Positions 26,995 to 40,094 of a stretch of DNA of 64,000 bases are shown here, piece after piece. Where the stretch lies: contig OZ234493.1 of NCBI GenBank assembly GCA_965153455.1, forward strand, positions 7,492,213-7,556,212, read 5' to 3'. This stretch comes from Sphagnum compactum (lineage: Eukaryota; Bryophyta; Sphagnopsida; Sphagnales). Position numbers and translations under genes: made by a program. The notes beneath the pieces are model-generated. The model was not told the DNA's origin. It made no database searches and was given only the letters and a program-made list of their open reading frames with translations. Position 1 is the first letter of the stretch. Each line of letters starts with the position of its first letter.

Positions 26995-27330
26995 TAAACT
27001 TGTACCTAACTTTTAGTTTAGTTTCAGTTCACTTTTAATTAATTTCCAGTTAAGTTTTATTTCACTTCCACTTAATGCATAATTCACCTCTAATTGATTT
27101 TTAGTTCACTTTTAGTTAAGTCTTAATTCACTTTGAGTTAACTTTTAATTAAGTTCTAGCAAGTTTGAATTAACTCCTAATTAAGTCCTAAGCCCCCAAT
27201 TATGTCCTAGTTAACTCTTGGTTAATTTTTAGTTAACTTTGGTTAATTCCCAATTGACTTCTAATTAAGTCCTACTTAACTTTCAGTTAAGTTTTAGTTA
27301 ACTCATAGTTGACTCTTAGTTAGGAAGGTT
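26995..27330 (+). repeat. Degenerate AGTTAAG-type short tandem array
   Basis: Variants of AGTTAACTTTTAGTTAAG and CTAATTAAGTCCTA follow each other with a spacing of about 11-13 nt for over 300 bp. It differs from the GGTTATT family at 16 and 28 kb. Confidence 0.65.
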
Positions 27331-27959
27331 CTGAAGAAGTTTTTTTACTTGATGCACTCATAAAAACCTTTTTGGAAACTTCTTTGAACTAGGTCCCCAA
27401 TGGGATAAATAGAAGTAGGACCCTTCATTTTTTTCAATTTGTTCATCATTAACCTTAGGCATGATATTATACCACAACCTTGTCATGTTATTTTCATGTT
27501 CATGTTTGCATATGTTAACATAATAAAAATTTGTTTCCACGTTGGTCTTACACATCTCGTGTTCTTGTTCTGCATTATTGTGTTCTTGTTTTTGAATCAC
27601 ATAATTTTGTTTTGTTCCTTGTTTGAAAGTTAGATTTAAACTTTTCCTTTAGCTTTTGTTTTCGTGAATCTTTGTGTTTTTGACAAAGGGTGCCCCCTTT
27701 TTCCTTGGTGAATTGGTGTCGAAGGTCAAACAACCAAAAGTTTGAGCTTCTAGCGATGGTGGTGGTGGTTCTGACTCCTATTGGTTGTTGTTGTTAGTTG
27801 TTACACATACCAAAGGGAGATATAAAGAAAAAACGGGAAAAAGGGAGAGAGTAAACAAAACAAAAAATTTGAATATGCTTTCTTATGATTTCGTGAAAAA
27901 TTGCCTTTTTTTAAACTTGATATTTTTTCATATACTTTACCATGCTTTAACTATTAGAC

Positions 27960-28600
27960 TTAATTATACATCTAATCATAACCACTTAGCATACTTTCAG
28001 CTATTTTAAATTATTTCATCCTCTAGGCTACTTTCAACTATTATAGGCTATCCTTAATTACTTTTGGCTATTGTAAATTATTTCACCCTAGGTTATTTTT
28101 AGTAATTTTATACTATTTTATGCTACTTTAGTCTATTGTAGGTTAGTTCACCCTAAGCTATTTTAAGCAATTATAGGCTATTGTATGATACTTTTGGTTA
28201 TTGTAAGCTATTTCATTTTAAGTTACTTTTGGCAATTTTAGGCAATTCTATATATATTTGGCTATTGTAAGCTATTTCATGCTAGGTTATTTTTTGTAAT
28301 TTAAAGTTAAATTCTAGGTTACTTTTAATAATTTTAGGCTATTCTAGATTACTTTTGGTTATTCAAGACTACTTTGACAATTCTAAGCTATTCTGGTTAC
28401 TTTTGGCTATTCTAAGTTATGCTACTTTTTGGTTATCTAGGCTATTTAAAAATATGCTACTTTTAATTATTTTAGATAATTCTAAATTAAATTCGGTTAT
28501 TATATGCTATATTAGTTATGTTTTTTTTCATTATTTAAAACTATTCCACCCTATGTTTTTTTAAAATGTTTTAGGTTACTTTTGACTATTCACATTTTTA
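27960..28600 (+). repeat. GGCTATT-type minisatellite, inverted relative of the 17.6-kb block
   Basis: The plus strand repeats GGCTATT, TAGGTTACTTTTGG and TTATTTCACCCTAGGTTA. These are complements of the AATAACC, CAAAAGTAAC and AAGGTGAAATAA modules at 17580-17800. The two blocks therefore form an imperfect inverted pair about 10 kb apart. Confidence 0.7.
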
Positions 28601-30211
28601 CTAATGCATGGGCCAACATTGTGACCAAAAATCCATATTGGGTTAGCATTTATGGACACAAACCAATGGCATTGAAACACCATTTTAGTTGCAATAAAAA
28701 TAAACACACATATATCTAGTTTTTCCAATTGCATAATTCATTTGTTTAATAATTGTAAACCATCTCTAGTTCATTAAATTCAATATATAACAAATTGGGT
28801 CCAAAACATAGGTTCCTGATTCAATTATGAGTGGAAAATGTATGCACTACATGGTGAATTGGGTCATTATGCTCAATGAATTGTGAAATGGCTCCACAAC
28901 ATAGTGATCTTGTTCACCTTCTATGGATTGGGATTTAAGGCTAGGTAAAGTTATTTCACTATGAAGACCCCATAGTGATTTAAGCTAATGAATTGTCCCC
29001 ACATTTGTATTAGTGTTGATACAAGTTTGAAGTACAAGCTTGTTCCATAGCATTGTTATATTCCTTTTGTGTTTTTTTTTTTCATATTTTATCCAAATAA
29101 ATATTTGTTTACATTTTTTTTTTGCACACTTTGTGTTCTTATATTTAGCCTTTTGTGATTTTGTCTTTGTTTGTTTATTATGAAATCAATTTAAAACAAT
29201 CACATGATATTGTTTTTTTTATTGATAGTTATCATGTGTCTACACACCATAAGGTGAAAATATCAAATTTCATAGTTTCAATTTTTCAATTTGGTGACCT
29301 AGATTAAGTCAATTGTATTGTTGAAGATGTCTATGGTGTTTGTAGTTCCAATGGACATTATTATAGTCGCTATGGCATGGTCCATGCCAATTATGATCAT
29401 GGTGGACAACATGATTACACATGGAATGACTTTTACAATTATGTCCATGGATGTGATTACATGTTATTTTGACAAGTTCATGTTGATTATAAACATGGTA
29501 GTTGAAAATGTAATCGTATATGCCATGATTTCATGAAATGTCTATAACAACATCATTTCTCACAATTATATAATTATCTCATCATGGTAAGTCTACCTTA
29601 TGTCATTTCTTTTCATATTTGTTAGAAGATTGTTCCTTGTGAATGTTTACACACTTCATCCATTCATGTTTATTTTGGTACCCAAATGTCATTTTATTTT
29701 CATCTTTTATGATAACTCAAACCTCACAACTATTTACAAATTTCACCCACTACATTATGTTTATTTTAATGTTAAATTTTTTTTTACAATAACACTATTC
29801 TTCACAAGTGTTTTCATATCTCACCAATGTTACAAATTAAGTTTACCTTCACATTGTTGTTTTTCTTCATGTTTTTAAATGTTAAAATGCATTGGAATTA
29901 TAAGGTGCAAGGTGACTACACAACAATAATTATACTCTTGGAAGATTATTGGTTCATAAAATGGTGCATATTTTCTTTTGAAATGCGTTTTGTGAAATAA
30001 ACAAAACTTCAAAATTATACTTTCAAACGTTCACATTTATTATGTATTCCCACCATTCTATCACATAAACAACTATTGGTAAAAATAACACACATTTACA
30101 GTTAGATTAAATCATATTTTATGTAAAGTAAATAAATGAAAAAGTTATTTAAAGTAAGCTTAATTGATCTTTGTTGGTTAGAAGTACTGGTGGTCCAAGT
30201 TTGATTTCATG

Positions 30212-30242
<31 letters not shown>

Positions 30243-31750
30243 ATTTGGACTTTTTGTTTTTTACATGTATTTCATTTTTTTTGCTTCTTCTCATGTATTT
30301 GATATATATTTTGCTTTTGCACCTTGATCTTGTTGAAAGCTATCGCAAGTGAAAACAACATCAACAAAGGATTAATGCAACATTGAGAACTTAGGCAAAA
30401 CCATGAAGAAAAGCCCTTTTTGAATATGTTGACAAGAAGTTGAAGACAAAGAGAAACGTGGGCAAACACAAATTTTGTTGATAGGAGACAAAAAAGAAGA
30501 AGGATGATCCAAGAAAGAAAAAAAGGAAGATGAGGGAAAAATATGTTCCCATTTGCTATTGTTGAATTTCGTGGATAGGGTGGTTAAAGGAAGAGAAATA
30601 GAAGAGGAAAAGGAGTTTGTGTTTAGGTCAGCCATCATTGAATTTCACAAACAAGAGATGAAAAAAAAAGGAAAGAATATCAAATGAGAACAAAAAAGTC
30701 TATAAACAAACAAAATACAAAGAAGAAGGATGGTCAAAGGAAGAAGAAAAGAGTTTGTTCACTAATAAGAGGCAAGACAAAATATGATCATACAAAGAAG
30801 AAAAGACAATAAAAAAGTTTGCTCAACATTGTCAAGCTTTTGTGTGAGTGTGTGGGCTTTCTTTGTATATCCAATTCTATTTTCTATTTGTTGAGGTTTT
30901 TGTTGCAATTTGTGAGGAGCAATCCTCTTTGTGTGTCCAATTTTTATTTATCTTTTGAATGGAGGTTGTAGGAGAGAAAAGGTTGCAAGAAAAAAAAGAC
31001 TTATAATCTCATATTAAGTTTTGAATGTTGGGTCCTTATATGAATAGGTTTAGACTAAACATGAGAGGGCAAAAGTAGACTCAATTATAAGATGACTTGA
31101 AGGATAAGTTTACTTGAGCTCCCTTCTACTTTGCAATATCATGAACAATGAAATGATGGAAAAATGACTTGATTTTGTGAAATTTTAATTTAATTCAAAT
31201 GACAATATTGAATTGACATTGCATATAACTTGAATTGAAAATTGAATTGAGTTTCAATTTAATTAAGAATCAAATTAAAAAAATTGATTCAATTGTAATT
31301 TACATACATTAAAGGGTATTCAAATTTTAATGAATTCAATTCTTGTTTGATTGACTTTGCATTCAGTTGATTTCGAATTCATCAAATTCAATTGAAAAAA
31401 ATGAGATGCAAATTGGTGTAAAAAATATTAAAAATGTGCTTGTCACTTCCATCATTATTAACGATTATGATGTTTGAAAAAAAAAAAAAAACTCCAAAAA
31501 GACACAATTTTATTCGAGAAAAAAAGAACAAAAAAAACCCTTCCATGGTCCACAAAAACAATATGCCATTTTTTTTTCATAGGGCAATACAAATTTATGC
31601 AGATAAATACCCAAATTTCCTCAATACATATCCATATTTGACACCAATTGTGTATGTAGTTGTTGTGGTCTCATTAAGGTGTTATTAGGGAGGAATAATC
31701 AAGAGCCAATCAGAATTGCGAGAGAGGGGGGAACGCAAAAAAAAATTTGC
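28601..31750. other. AT-rich intergenic region
   Basis: No gene recognised. It contains a 24-nt poly-T at 30212-30235, purine-rich sequence at 30480-30830 and AATTGAATTC-type AT-rich sequence at 31180-31400. The open frames at 29318-29536 and 29600-29878 are low-complexity translations of AT-rich DNA. Confidence 0.4.
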
Positions 31751-31849
31751 AATAAAGTTTTGTTTTCTTCCCCTTACTAACATAATAATTAAAACCATGG
31801 CAAAACTGAGTAGGAAAAAAACGTAGGCTGGGTTTCTTCCTTTGTTCGT

Positions 31850-33199
31850 CTCCTTCTCCACTTCCCCACCACCTCCTCCCGCTTGCCGCCGCAGAGCAGC
31901 CGCAGCAACAAGCTAGGGTCCTGGAATTGTATGCGGTGGCGTGAATGCGGACCTATTGATTTGCCCATTTGCCTTGTTCCTTCTCGTCTCCTCCTCCTCC
32001 TCTTCCTCCTCCTTCTGCTTCTTCTTCATCAGGTCAAGATTTTACTTCTCGTGTTCCTTTTTTTGTTTTTTTTTCTCCCTTGTTTTGTTTTTCTATTTCT
32101 TGGAATTTTTTGCAAGTGTTTTTCCAAGTTTGCTTGCGCAGTTTTGCTTGTGATGCAACAGGAGCTTTGAAGCGGAGAAGAAGATACAAAGTTCGGATTT
32201 ATTCTCCTTTTTTGTTTATGTTTTGTCTTTGTTTTTTTGGGATTGAAACGGCGAAAATAATTTCCGCTGAAGAAGATCTGGATAGGGCGGCACGGGGAGA
32301 GCGAGGAACTGTGCTTTGTTTGTGCCCGGGATTTGATCGGATTATTTCACCACACAGGACATATTAGAGACGGGAGAGAGAGAGTTCACCGAATAAGAAG
32401 TTGCGCTCCCGAAAGGTAAACTTAACAAATTATTGTGTTGTGGTATTGTTCAGTATTTGTTCTTGCTGAGTGAAGACAAAGCTGGACTGCGAATCGAGTT
32501 ATCCCTGGGCTTCAATCGAGAAGCTTGAGGAAGGATTTCGATGAAGGATTGTTGGTTTGCTGACGATTCTGAAGATACAGTGTTGTGTCTTCCTCCGTTG
32601 GTCTCAGGATAGCACAGCAGGCAGGGTTTGATTCCATCCGAGTATGCGTCAGTAAGAGACGCCGAAATGCGGAAATAATCTTGTAGCGCTCATATCAAAT
32701 CGGAGTGCAACCACAGTAAAAAAAAAGGCACAAGCTGCACGAAGCTTATCATTGGATCTCAGTTTCCAACACTGACGTGTTCACTTACAAGTAGGTTTCT
32801 TTCGGGCTCTAGGATGTGTCTTGAATGTCGGCGTAGTTCGAGTGCAAAGCTGAGAGGTCACTTCTTGTTGAATGTTCTCCTCATGGACATGTATTATTGC
32901 AGTTGACCTTCCCCCCTGCCCCCCGGAAACCGTCCTTCCTCTAATCAAATCACATGCCTGAAATGGATGTCCAAGGCTCTTATTTTCTCCTGGAGATCAG
33001 GATTGAGTTTCATGGAGAAAATCCAAGGAACATGCAAAACTGGTTTTTTTATGTGAGCAATCACAAGGTTTAGTGATAATTGCTTGGTGGGTCCTAGATC
33101 TTTTTTTTATTTGATTGCTGTGAGTCATTTTAGTGCTATGGGTAAGAGTTTTGTACTCATGCACATTCAATCTTGCAAAGCTGGTGCAGGATTGCAACT
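31850..33199 (+). promoter_or_regulatory. 5' leader of the MINDY gene with an intron
   Basis: GC content rises from about 31850. A CCTCCT/TTCCTC pyrimidine microsatellite lies at 31985-32030, typical of plant leaders. CCCGAAAG|GTAAAC at about 32415 is a good donor. TGGTGCAG|G just before 33190 is a good acceptor, ten bases before the start ATG. This implies a leader intron of about 770 nt. Transcription start and TATA box cannot be placed. Confidence 0.5.
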
Positions 33200-36100
33200 A
33201 TGAAGGGTGAGGGTGAAGAGGAGCAAGAGGTCAACATTGTCTATAAAACTAAAGTTGTGCAGTTTCTTGGTCGGCAAGTGCCTATTATTCTTCAGAATGA
33301 CAATGGACCCTGTCCTCTTCTTGCCATCTGTGAGCTTTTGCTCTCTCCCTTTTATACACTTGTTAAGACATGGGACCAGATATCAAGGCTATTTGCCCTC
33401 TAATGCAAACCTGGCACTAGGTTTTTGCTATTGCTTAGTGTTTCAAGAGCTCAATATATGGTGGCCTGACAAGTATATGTTTGAATCATCAGTGACTTCA
33501 GTTGTCCTTAACCTAAGATTAGTGCATTGGTGGGCTTTGTGCAGGTAATGTGCTCTTGTTGAGGAACAATCTGAATGTCAGTACTGATTTGGCTGAAATT
33601 TCTTTGCGTGAATTGCTCTCTCTCATTGCAGAAAGATTGCTTGACGTGAATAGTAATACAGAGGTGTGAGACATGACCCTTTGTCTTTCATACCCTAAGT
33701 ACATTATGGTCAGCCACACTTGTTGCTTTGCTACTGCATACTTGGATGTATATATAGTATTTGCTGTATAGATGCACTTTTTGAGTTTTTGTGCCTGGTA
33801 TGTGTAGGACTTTTATTCTCACAACTAGTCTTGGATGGGTTATGTTAAGCCTTCTGAATTTGTTACAGAACAAAGATGATGAATATGTGCGCAACCAGCA
33901 GCAAAACATTTCAGATGCCATAGCTCTGCTCCCCCGCCTTGCTACTGGCATTGATGTCAATGTCCGCTTTACACAGTGAAGTTACTTCTAAGCCACCTTG
34001 TGTTAAGTTATAGTTTTGTTTTCATCTTTGACAACTGGCCTGCAACACCTGTGAGAATGAATTTGCATATTATTTAATCCCCTTTTGCATCAGTAGACTT
34101 TTAGCCATGGTCTGGGTGGAGGCCTTGCCAAACTTAACTTTTCTTAGTTGTGAATTTTAGTTGTAGTTGTTGAACTGTTCCTTTCACCATAGGCACTAAC
34201 TGTATGCTCATCTTTGGGTCTTCATGTATTATTCTTAGGTGTTGTTTGCTTGTGAATGACCATATGAATTGAAAAAGGATTAATTGTCATTCTGGTGTGG
34301 TGTATGGCATGTTGCAGTATACATGATTTTGAGTTCACACCAGAATGTGCAATCTTTGATCTGTTTGACATTGGCCTAGTCCATGGCTGGCTTTGTGACC
34401 CCCAGGTGAATACCATTTTCCCATTGTCTCTTCCTGAGCTTTGCCTTTGACCCTTTTTGTTCTGCCATATGAAGATATGTTATGTCCATAAGAAGGTGCA
34501 CATGTGACTTGATGTGCTTTTGGAAGCCTTGCTTGTTATGTGCAGGATGAAGAGACAAGCCAAATGATAGGCAATCATTCCTACAATGCCCTGGTGGAGA
34601 AGCTGGTAGCTTTGCAGGCCAGCAAGGGTGATTCTGCTTCCAATGACGTAACTGGTGCTGTAGAGGAATCTACTGTGGACTTTGTGGCAGCAACAACTGC
34701 AACATTAGGCGTGCCTACACCATCTGCCAGCCAACTCTGGTCAAGTGAGACATCCTTTGAGGATTTGTCCTATGAATTGAATCAGGGAGGACCAACTACA
34801 GCAGCTGATGAGTCCCCACGGAAGGGTGACACTGAAGAAGCTGCTGCACTAATGCAGGTTAGGTTATACTAGAGACTGAATGCTGTGGTGTGTATGTAGC
34901 CTGGGGTCTGGTTCTCTTGTCTTTGCCTCTTGTGATTGCTGCAGGTTTGGTTCTATGTTGAGCACATCCTTAAGACTGTAATTATACAAGGTTTGGAGTC
35001 TTCTTATTTTTAGGATGCTGGTAATTTTGTCTAACACTGTATGTGCCTGCCACTGTGGCTACAGGCATTGCAGCTTTCTCAGAGTGATGGATTGACTGGA
35101 GTGGGCACTGAAGGTAGTGGCATGTATGGGAAACATGACACTGATCTCCCAGTCCAGTTGACAACCCATGGCACCTCTCCTCTTTTGTCCTCTCTTTCAG
35201 ATGACTCAACTGGAAACATTGATCCTCAACTGGAGGTGATTGAAATGCCAGAGGAAGGTACTGAGCTTGGTGTACATGAGGAGAGCATTTCTCTGAACTC
35301 TGTTCGTCGTTGCCCACAAGGGCTTGATGTTCCTGTAAGAAGCTTCAAGCAACCAATAGTTCCCACTCCTAGACTGTGGCTGGGAGAGGAGAAAACTGTA
35401 AGTGGATCCCACTTTGCAGGGGCTTCAGCTGCCAATGAGGAGGGTCTGCAAGGCCCTTCGAACTTTGAAGGTAATGACAATATTTTTGTGTTGGGGTATG
35501 ACATTGATCGCCCAGTCAAACTTTTGGATGTCGGTGAGGAAGACAGTGAGAGCCAGAGGAAAGCAACAGCAGAAGATCCTTTATTAGGACATGAACACAA
35601 GGCACAAATGAATAATGATGGAACCTCACAAAGGTTACATCCCAATTTTGGCACAGATGGATTTGAGAACGTAACTAAGGAACAACTATGTGACACTGAT
35701 GAAAGAGCCCTACAAAAACATGAGAGGGATTCTACACTTGGAGATAGTAGAAAGCAATTCCTTGTGTGTGGACCAGGGAGCTTAGGAAGCTCACAAAGTC
35801 TGGAAAGCTCAGGATTGGATGATGAAGAGCCTTTGTATGAGGGGGAATGTGATTTAGCCAATCAGGGAGTCTCTAAGTACAGTGACAAGGAACCTCTTTA
35901 TGAGGGGGAGGTGATTTTAGCGGAGCAAGGTGACATTGGTGGGCACCTTCTTGACAAAAGTGAAGCAGGATCTCCCAATTTTAAGCAGAGTGTCACTGTT
36001 TCTGATAGAGAAGGTACTTTTGAGACTGACCAGTCCTTCCTGTTTGATTGAAGGGTTTGCCTGTGTGCTGCACACAAATGTTTCTTTTCTTGTTGAAATA

Positions 36101-38617
36101 ATCCTTAATGCTTAATTCCATTCTAACAAGCAACTGTGCCCATCTGTATACCCACAAGTTTGTTTTTGGGATAGACCTGAAGCAAATAATTCAACAGGGT
36201 TAGGTCAAAGTAATGACTTGCCCAAGTATTTTGTCGTATCATGCTATGATTGGCTTGCCTAGTCTGTTTATAAGTTTGTCTTCAAATGTTAAAGTATTTT
36301 ATTCTGGTCGCTTGACAAGTTTTCTTTGTTTATAGGGAAAATAATCGAAAACTTTCTGAACAACAATGCCAGCCAGCTGACAGTCTATGGGTGAGTTGAT
36401 CATTTTTTATTTCTCCACAGAGGACCACTATGCCTTGAATCAAATAGAGTTTATGCCATATGCGGGCTGCTGCTGCTAACCCTTCTAGAGCTTCATTCCA
36501 GATGGGTATGAAAAATGAGATTTGCTAATTTCACAAATTCCTACAGTTCATATGTTACATTGCTTGTACCTTTTCAGAGACCAAGACCTGATAACAATCA
36601 CTCACTGCAGTTGTCACTGTTTTTTCCACAGGCTCTTCAGCTTGATTGAGGGTCTTAAAGACCGTGAACTGTGTGTCTTTTTCCGCAACAACCATTTTGG
36701 CACTATGTTTAAGGTATGCCTATGCTATTGCTGTCAAGCAGCAATGTCTGATGCTGGAAGAATAGGATTGCTTCCTATGGACCAAAGTGTTCCCTGTGGT
36801 CTTTCTCTGAAGTAACTTATACCCAGTGCTTTGTGTTATGTAATGAGCTCAATCAGTACAGAAGACGCATTTTGGAGTGATTTTGTTCTCACTACTCATG
36901 TACAATTAAGCTTGTCAATTCAGGCAACTGTTCAAAGCGGAATTGTTGTTGACAAAGGTCTTACAAACTCTGTTGCAAAATAGGAAGAGTAAACCTGTTG
37001 CAAGGGTCCCACACAGTAGCTGAAATCAAGGACTCCATTTCAGCTAAATCTTGTATACATGTGATATCTTTTTGATGTATCTGGTATGGAATTACTGTTT
37101 TGCAGTTCAACAGGAAACTTTACTTACTGGCCAGTGACCAAGGTTACCTTAACCAGCCTGACCTAGTATGGGAAGAGCTGAGTTCGGTATGTCCTTAATG
37201 CTCTTTTCCCTTTGTAGGCCCTCTGTTTCGAACCTTGTGTTACAAGCCTCAACAGCTTAAATACGGGAATGTGAAGAGATTTGCATGTTATGAACCTTTT
37301 GTCAGATTTGCTTGACTACCATGAGACCTTAAGTCCAGTAGGAGGACTTGTAGACTGTTATTGTACTATTTGATGTTCACCATCATGGCCTGTATTGTTT
37401 AACTCTCTCCTGTTGGTTACGGTTGCCAGGTTGATGGTGACACAGTTTTCACCACAGGGTCCTTTTCGGTATTCCAAGCAGACCACTCTAGCAACACTTG
37501 GAATGAGCAAGATGCAGTGGCTGCTACTGCGGTATGTCTTTTGACACTCTGTTACAGCGTGAGTATAAGTATTTTGGGCTTGGAGATTGGCCTGTTTGCA
37601 ATGATTTCTGTCTAGATACGACATTGTTCCTTTCATTTCTGTGGTCATCACAGTAGAGTGACTGAGAGTGCTAACAGAAGGGGCCTCTCATACATCTGTC
37701 TTATGCAATCCTCTCGTGCAGTCCATGGCTTATGCATTGATTATCTGCTTGTTGCTGGAAATGGATCTAGGACTATATGTCATTACACAACAAAGCTGCA
37801 GATCATGGTGGCCGTTCCAGCTACAAGTGAGCAAAACTCTATTGTTGACAATGGAAGATGATGCTTTGAATAGTAGGTTTTGCACTGAGTCTTGGACAGA
37901 GGTTTTGAAGAAACCTTCAAGAGGTGGGTAGATTTGTTTATCATAAGCGTACCATGGCTTAGAACTGAGACGCATGTCTTGCTCCAATGTACAGCTCAGA
38001 TTTGCAGTTGGCTATGGCCCTGCAGCAGCAAGAGCTTGAGCAGCAACAGCAACCACGGTTGGCTGCTTCCTCTCCTTCTCCACCAGCATCACAAACATCT
38101 TCCTCACTTGGGCCCAGTCGCATGATCACTGTGTGTTATTATCTGAACTCAAGTTTTCAGTGGTTGTAACCTTGTTGTGTACTGCTATGTCCCTTACAGT
38201 GAGGCAGAGTATTGGTAACATCTGAAGAATAGAAACATCTCCTTGTGAGTTTGGTAACTGATATCCTGTTCTTTAAATCAGTGTGCACTAGATGCCTTTG
38301 GCCTCACCTACTTTATTTGCTTAAGACAAATGCAGTAAGGTCTCGGTTGCTTGTGGAACCCTCTGTAGTTATGGCATATTGAACAGATTAAGCTGAGTAG
38401 AAGGTTGCTGAACTGAGATTTGGTTTGCTTTATTGTTTTCATTTTAATTTTTGGTATCTTGACTAGGAAGATAAGTAAGATATGCTTTGTTTTGGTTTGA
38501 TGGAGCAGAGAAGTACTTTTAACAAGCAGATCAATATGCGCCTTGCAGGGACCAGCAAGGCCGTCAACTGCAAAACCGGAAGCCACAAAAGCAAAAGACA
38601 AGTGTACCATAATGTAG
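33200..38617 (+). CDS. MINDY-family deubiquitinase, 13 exons, 761 aa, CaaX-like end
   Basis: Exons: 33200-33329, 33545-33663, 33869-33975, 34318-34405, 34546-34857, 35065-36013, 36336-36390, 36632-36713, 37106-37186, 37430-37531, 37771-37826, 37995-38130, 38549-38617. All phases close. MINDY (DUF544) enzymes are cysteine peptidases that trim Lys48-linked ubiquitin chains. The catalytic set is present: Gln32 and Cys38 in LQNDNGPCPLLAICNVLLLR and His608 in FFRNNHFGTM. Other family segments are ATGIDVNVRF, FEFTPECAIFDLFDIGLVHGW, YLLASDQGYL and VDGDTVFTTGSF. EEAAALMQALQLSQSD (about 243-258) resembles a UIM; SDLQLAMALQQQELEQ (695-710) resembles the MIU. An insert of about 400 acidic, low-complexity residues (about 160-568), with EPLYEGE twice (about 506 and 527), splits the catalytic fold. 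The protein ends KAKDKCTIM, a CaaX-like prenylation signal suggesting membrane attachment. The ATG is the first in frame after the leader acceptor. It appears intact. Confidence 0.93.
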
Positions 38618-40091
38618 ACAAGCTAGCTGGCAGCACGTATGTTATGGACAACTTAATTCTTGTCCAGTCATAGATAGTACATAGTCTTTTTGGCAACTTA
38701 TTTGAGCCTGTACATACTTTTGCAAACTCCACGCCTGTCTTTGAATTTTCCATGCTTGAAATAGCTGGATCCTTGAACCTTCCAGGAGAAATTTAGAAAT
38801 CCAGTGTCATTGAGTTGTGCTGGGTGTCCAGGAAGGAAGAGATGTGGCACCATTGCACTGCTGTGATGCTGTGAGACTCCAAAGCCTGATGGGACTCAAT
38901 TCTGTCAAGTAATGGGTTCAGCCTCTTCATTGTTGGTCATGCTCTAGTTACAACTTCACATGTGGCGTTACCGCTTCTGCAGTTGCATGTGCCTCTTACT
39001 CCATATATAATAATGTCCACTGTGTTACAGTCTGTGGTTTGGAGTTTTTGGATGGATCAGTCAAGGCATCAACTCTGCTATACAGAATGCATCCAGACGT
39101 GAAGGCTTTTTGTTACTAGTTTCTTTGCAATTAATGGTAGCAAATATTCTGGTACACTGGCATGCACACTGACATGCATTGACGTTTCTTCCGCTCATAA
39201 TTTTCCAGTATCCATGCCTACAGACTGAACTCATGTGCTTTGGGTTATAATGGGCAGATGGAACTCATTGGAAGTTGCTTAAGGTTCTTCCAAGCTGTGA
39301 GAAGCTTTGCATCCAGGGTGACATGTGACACTTTCTTCCCTTTCTGAATAAACTTTTTGCTGAGTAGGGTCTGCTGGGCATTATAGACTCTAGGCAATGT
39401 TTGATATATTCCCCTCTTTCCCAACTTTCAATTGTAAATTCATCTGATGAGTGGCCTCATGTGATGAGGGATTTTCAGCAGGGGACCATGCAGCCTAGCC
39501 TTTGCTAAACCCCATGTAATATGAAGTGCTGTACTGATTACAGGAGGTGATCCAAACTGCTTACAGAGCAAGGCAGCATGGACCACATTGTTCCAACTGA
39601 TATGTACCACTTTCTCATGCAGTTGTACAGCATTCAAAGAATTGGAATTCTGTTAAGCAGAGATGGAGATGGGGCATCATTAAGTCATTGTGCATTCACA
39701 GATTGTGATAAAGCAATAAGGAATCAACCTGAGGGCTTCAAGCTTACCATTAAAGCAACAATGGATTTTTGAAGGAGCCTCAAAAGCATGTACAACTCTT
39801 CAGCTAAGCATTAGAGAAACCTGGGTTCTCTATATGACTGTTTGTCAATCCATTTGATGATGTTTTTGGGTTGTATCATGCCTCAAAATATATTTTCTCC
39901 AAAATTTGATAATTTTTAGGTGACTCCAATATATTTAATAACAAATTTGAGGATATTTTCAAAATAAAGATAAAGAAGGAATTGGTATGTCTAATAACAA
40001 TTTATGTATTACTTTTATTTCTAAATGGGCTTGAGATAATTATGATTTCTTTGTTTCATTTTCCTTTTTCATCTTTTTAGTACCAATCAGA
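38618..40091. other. 3' flank of the MINDY gene
   Basis: The first several hundred bases are probably 3' untranslated sequence. Open frames here are short and no family is recognised. Confidence 0.35.
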
Positions 40092-40094
40092 ATT

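Noticed and set aside
29318-29878. Two plus-strand open frames as membrane protein genes
   Set aside because: Their hydrophobic translations come from T-rich, low-complexity DNA. No conserved motif, splice structure or clear start context was seen.
35226-35861. 211-codon open frame on the minus strand inside the large MINDY exon
   Set aside because: It is the antisense shadow of a long, low-stop exon whose plus-strand frame joins correctly to conserved exons on both sides.
37558-37568. An 11-nt microexon in the MINDY gene that would also satisfy the phases
   Set aside because: It would need a 26-nt intron. The exon at 37771-37826 satisfies the same phases, has normal introns and gives the expected DY...YNSDLQLA sequence.
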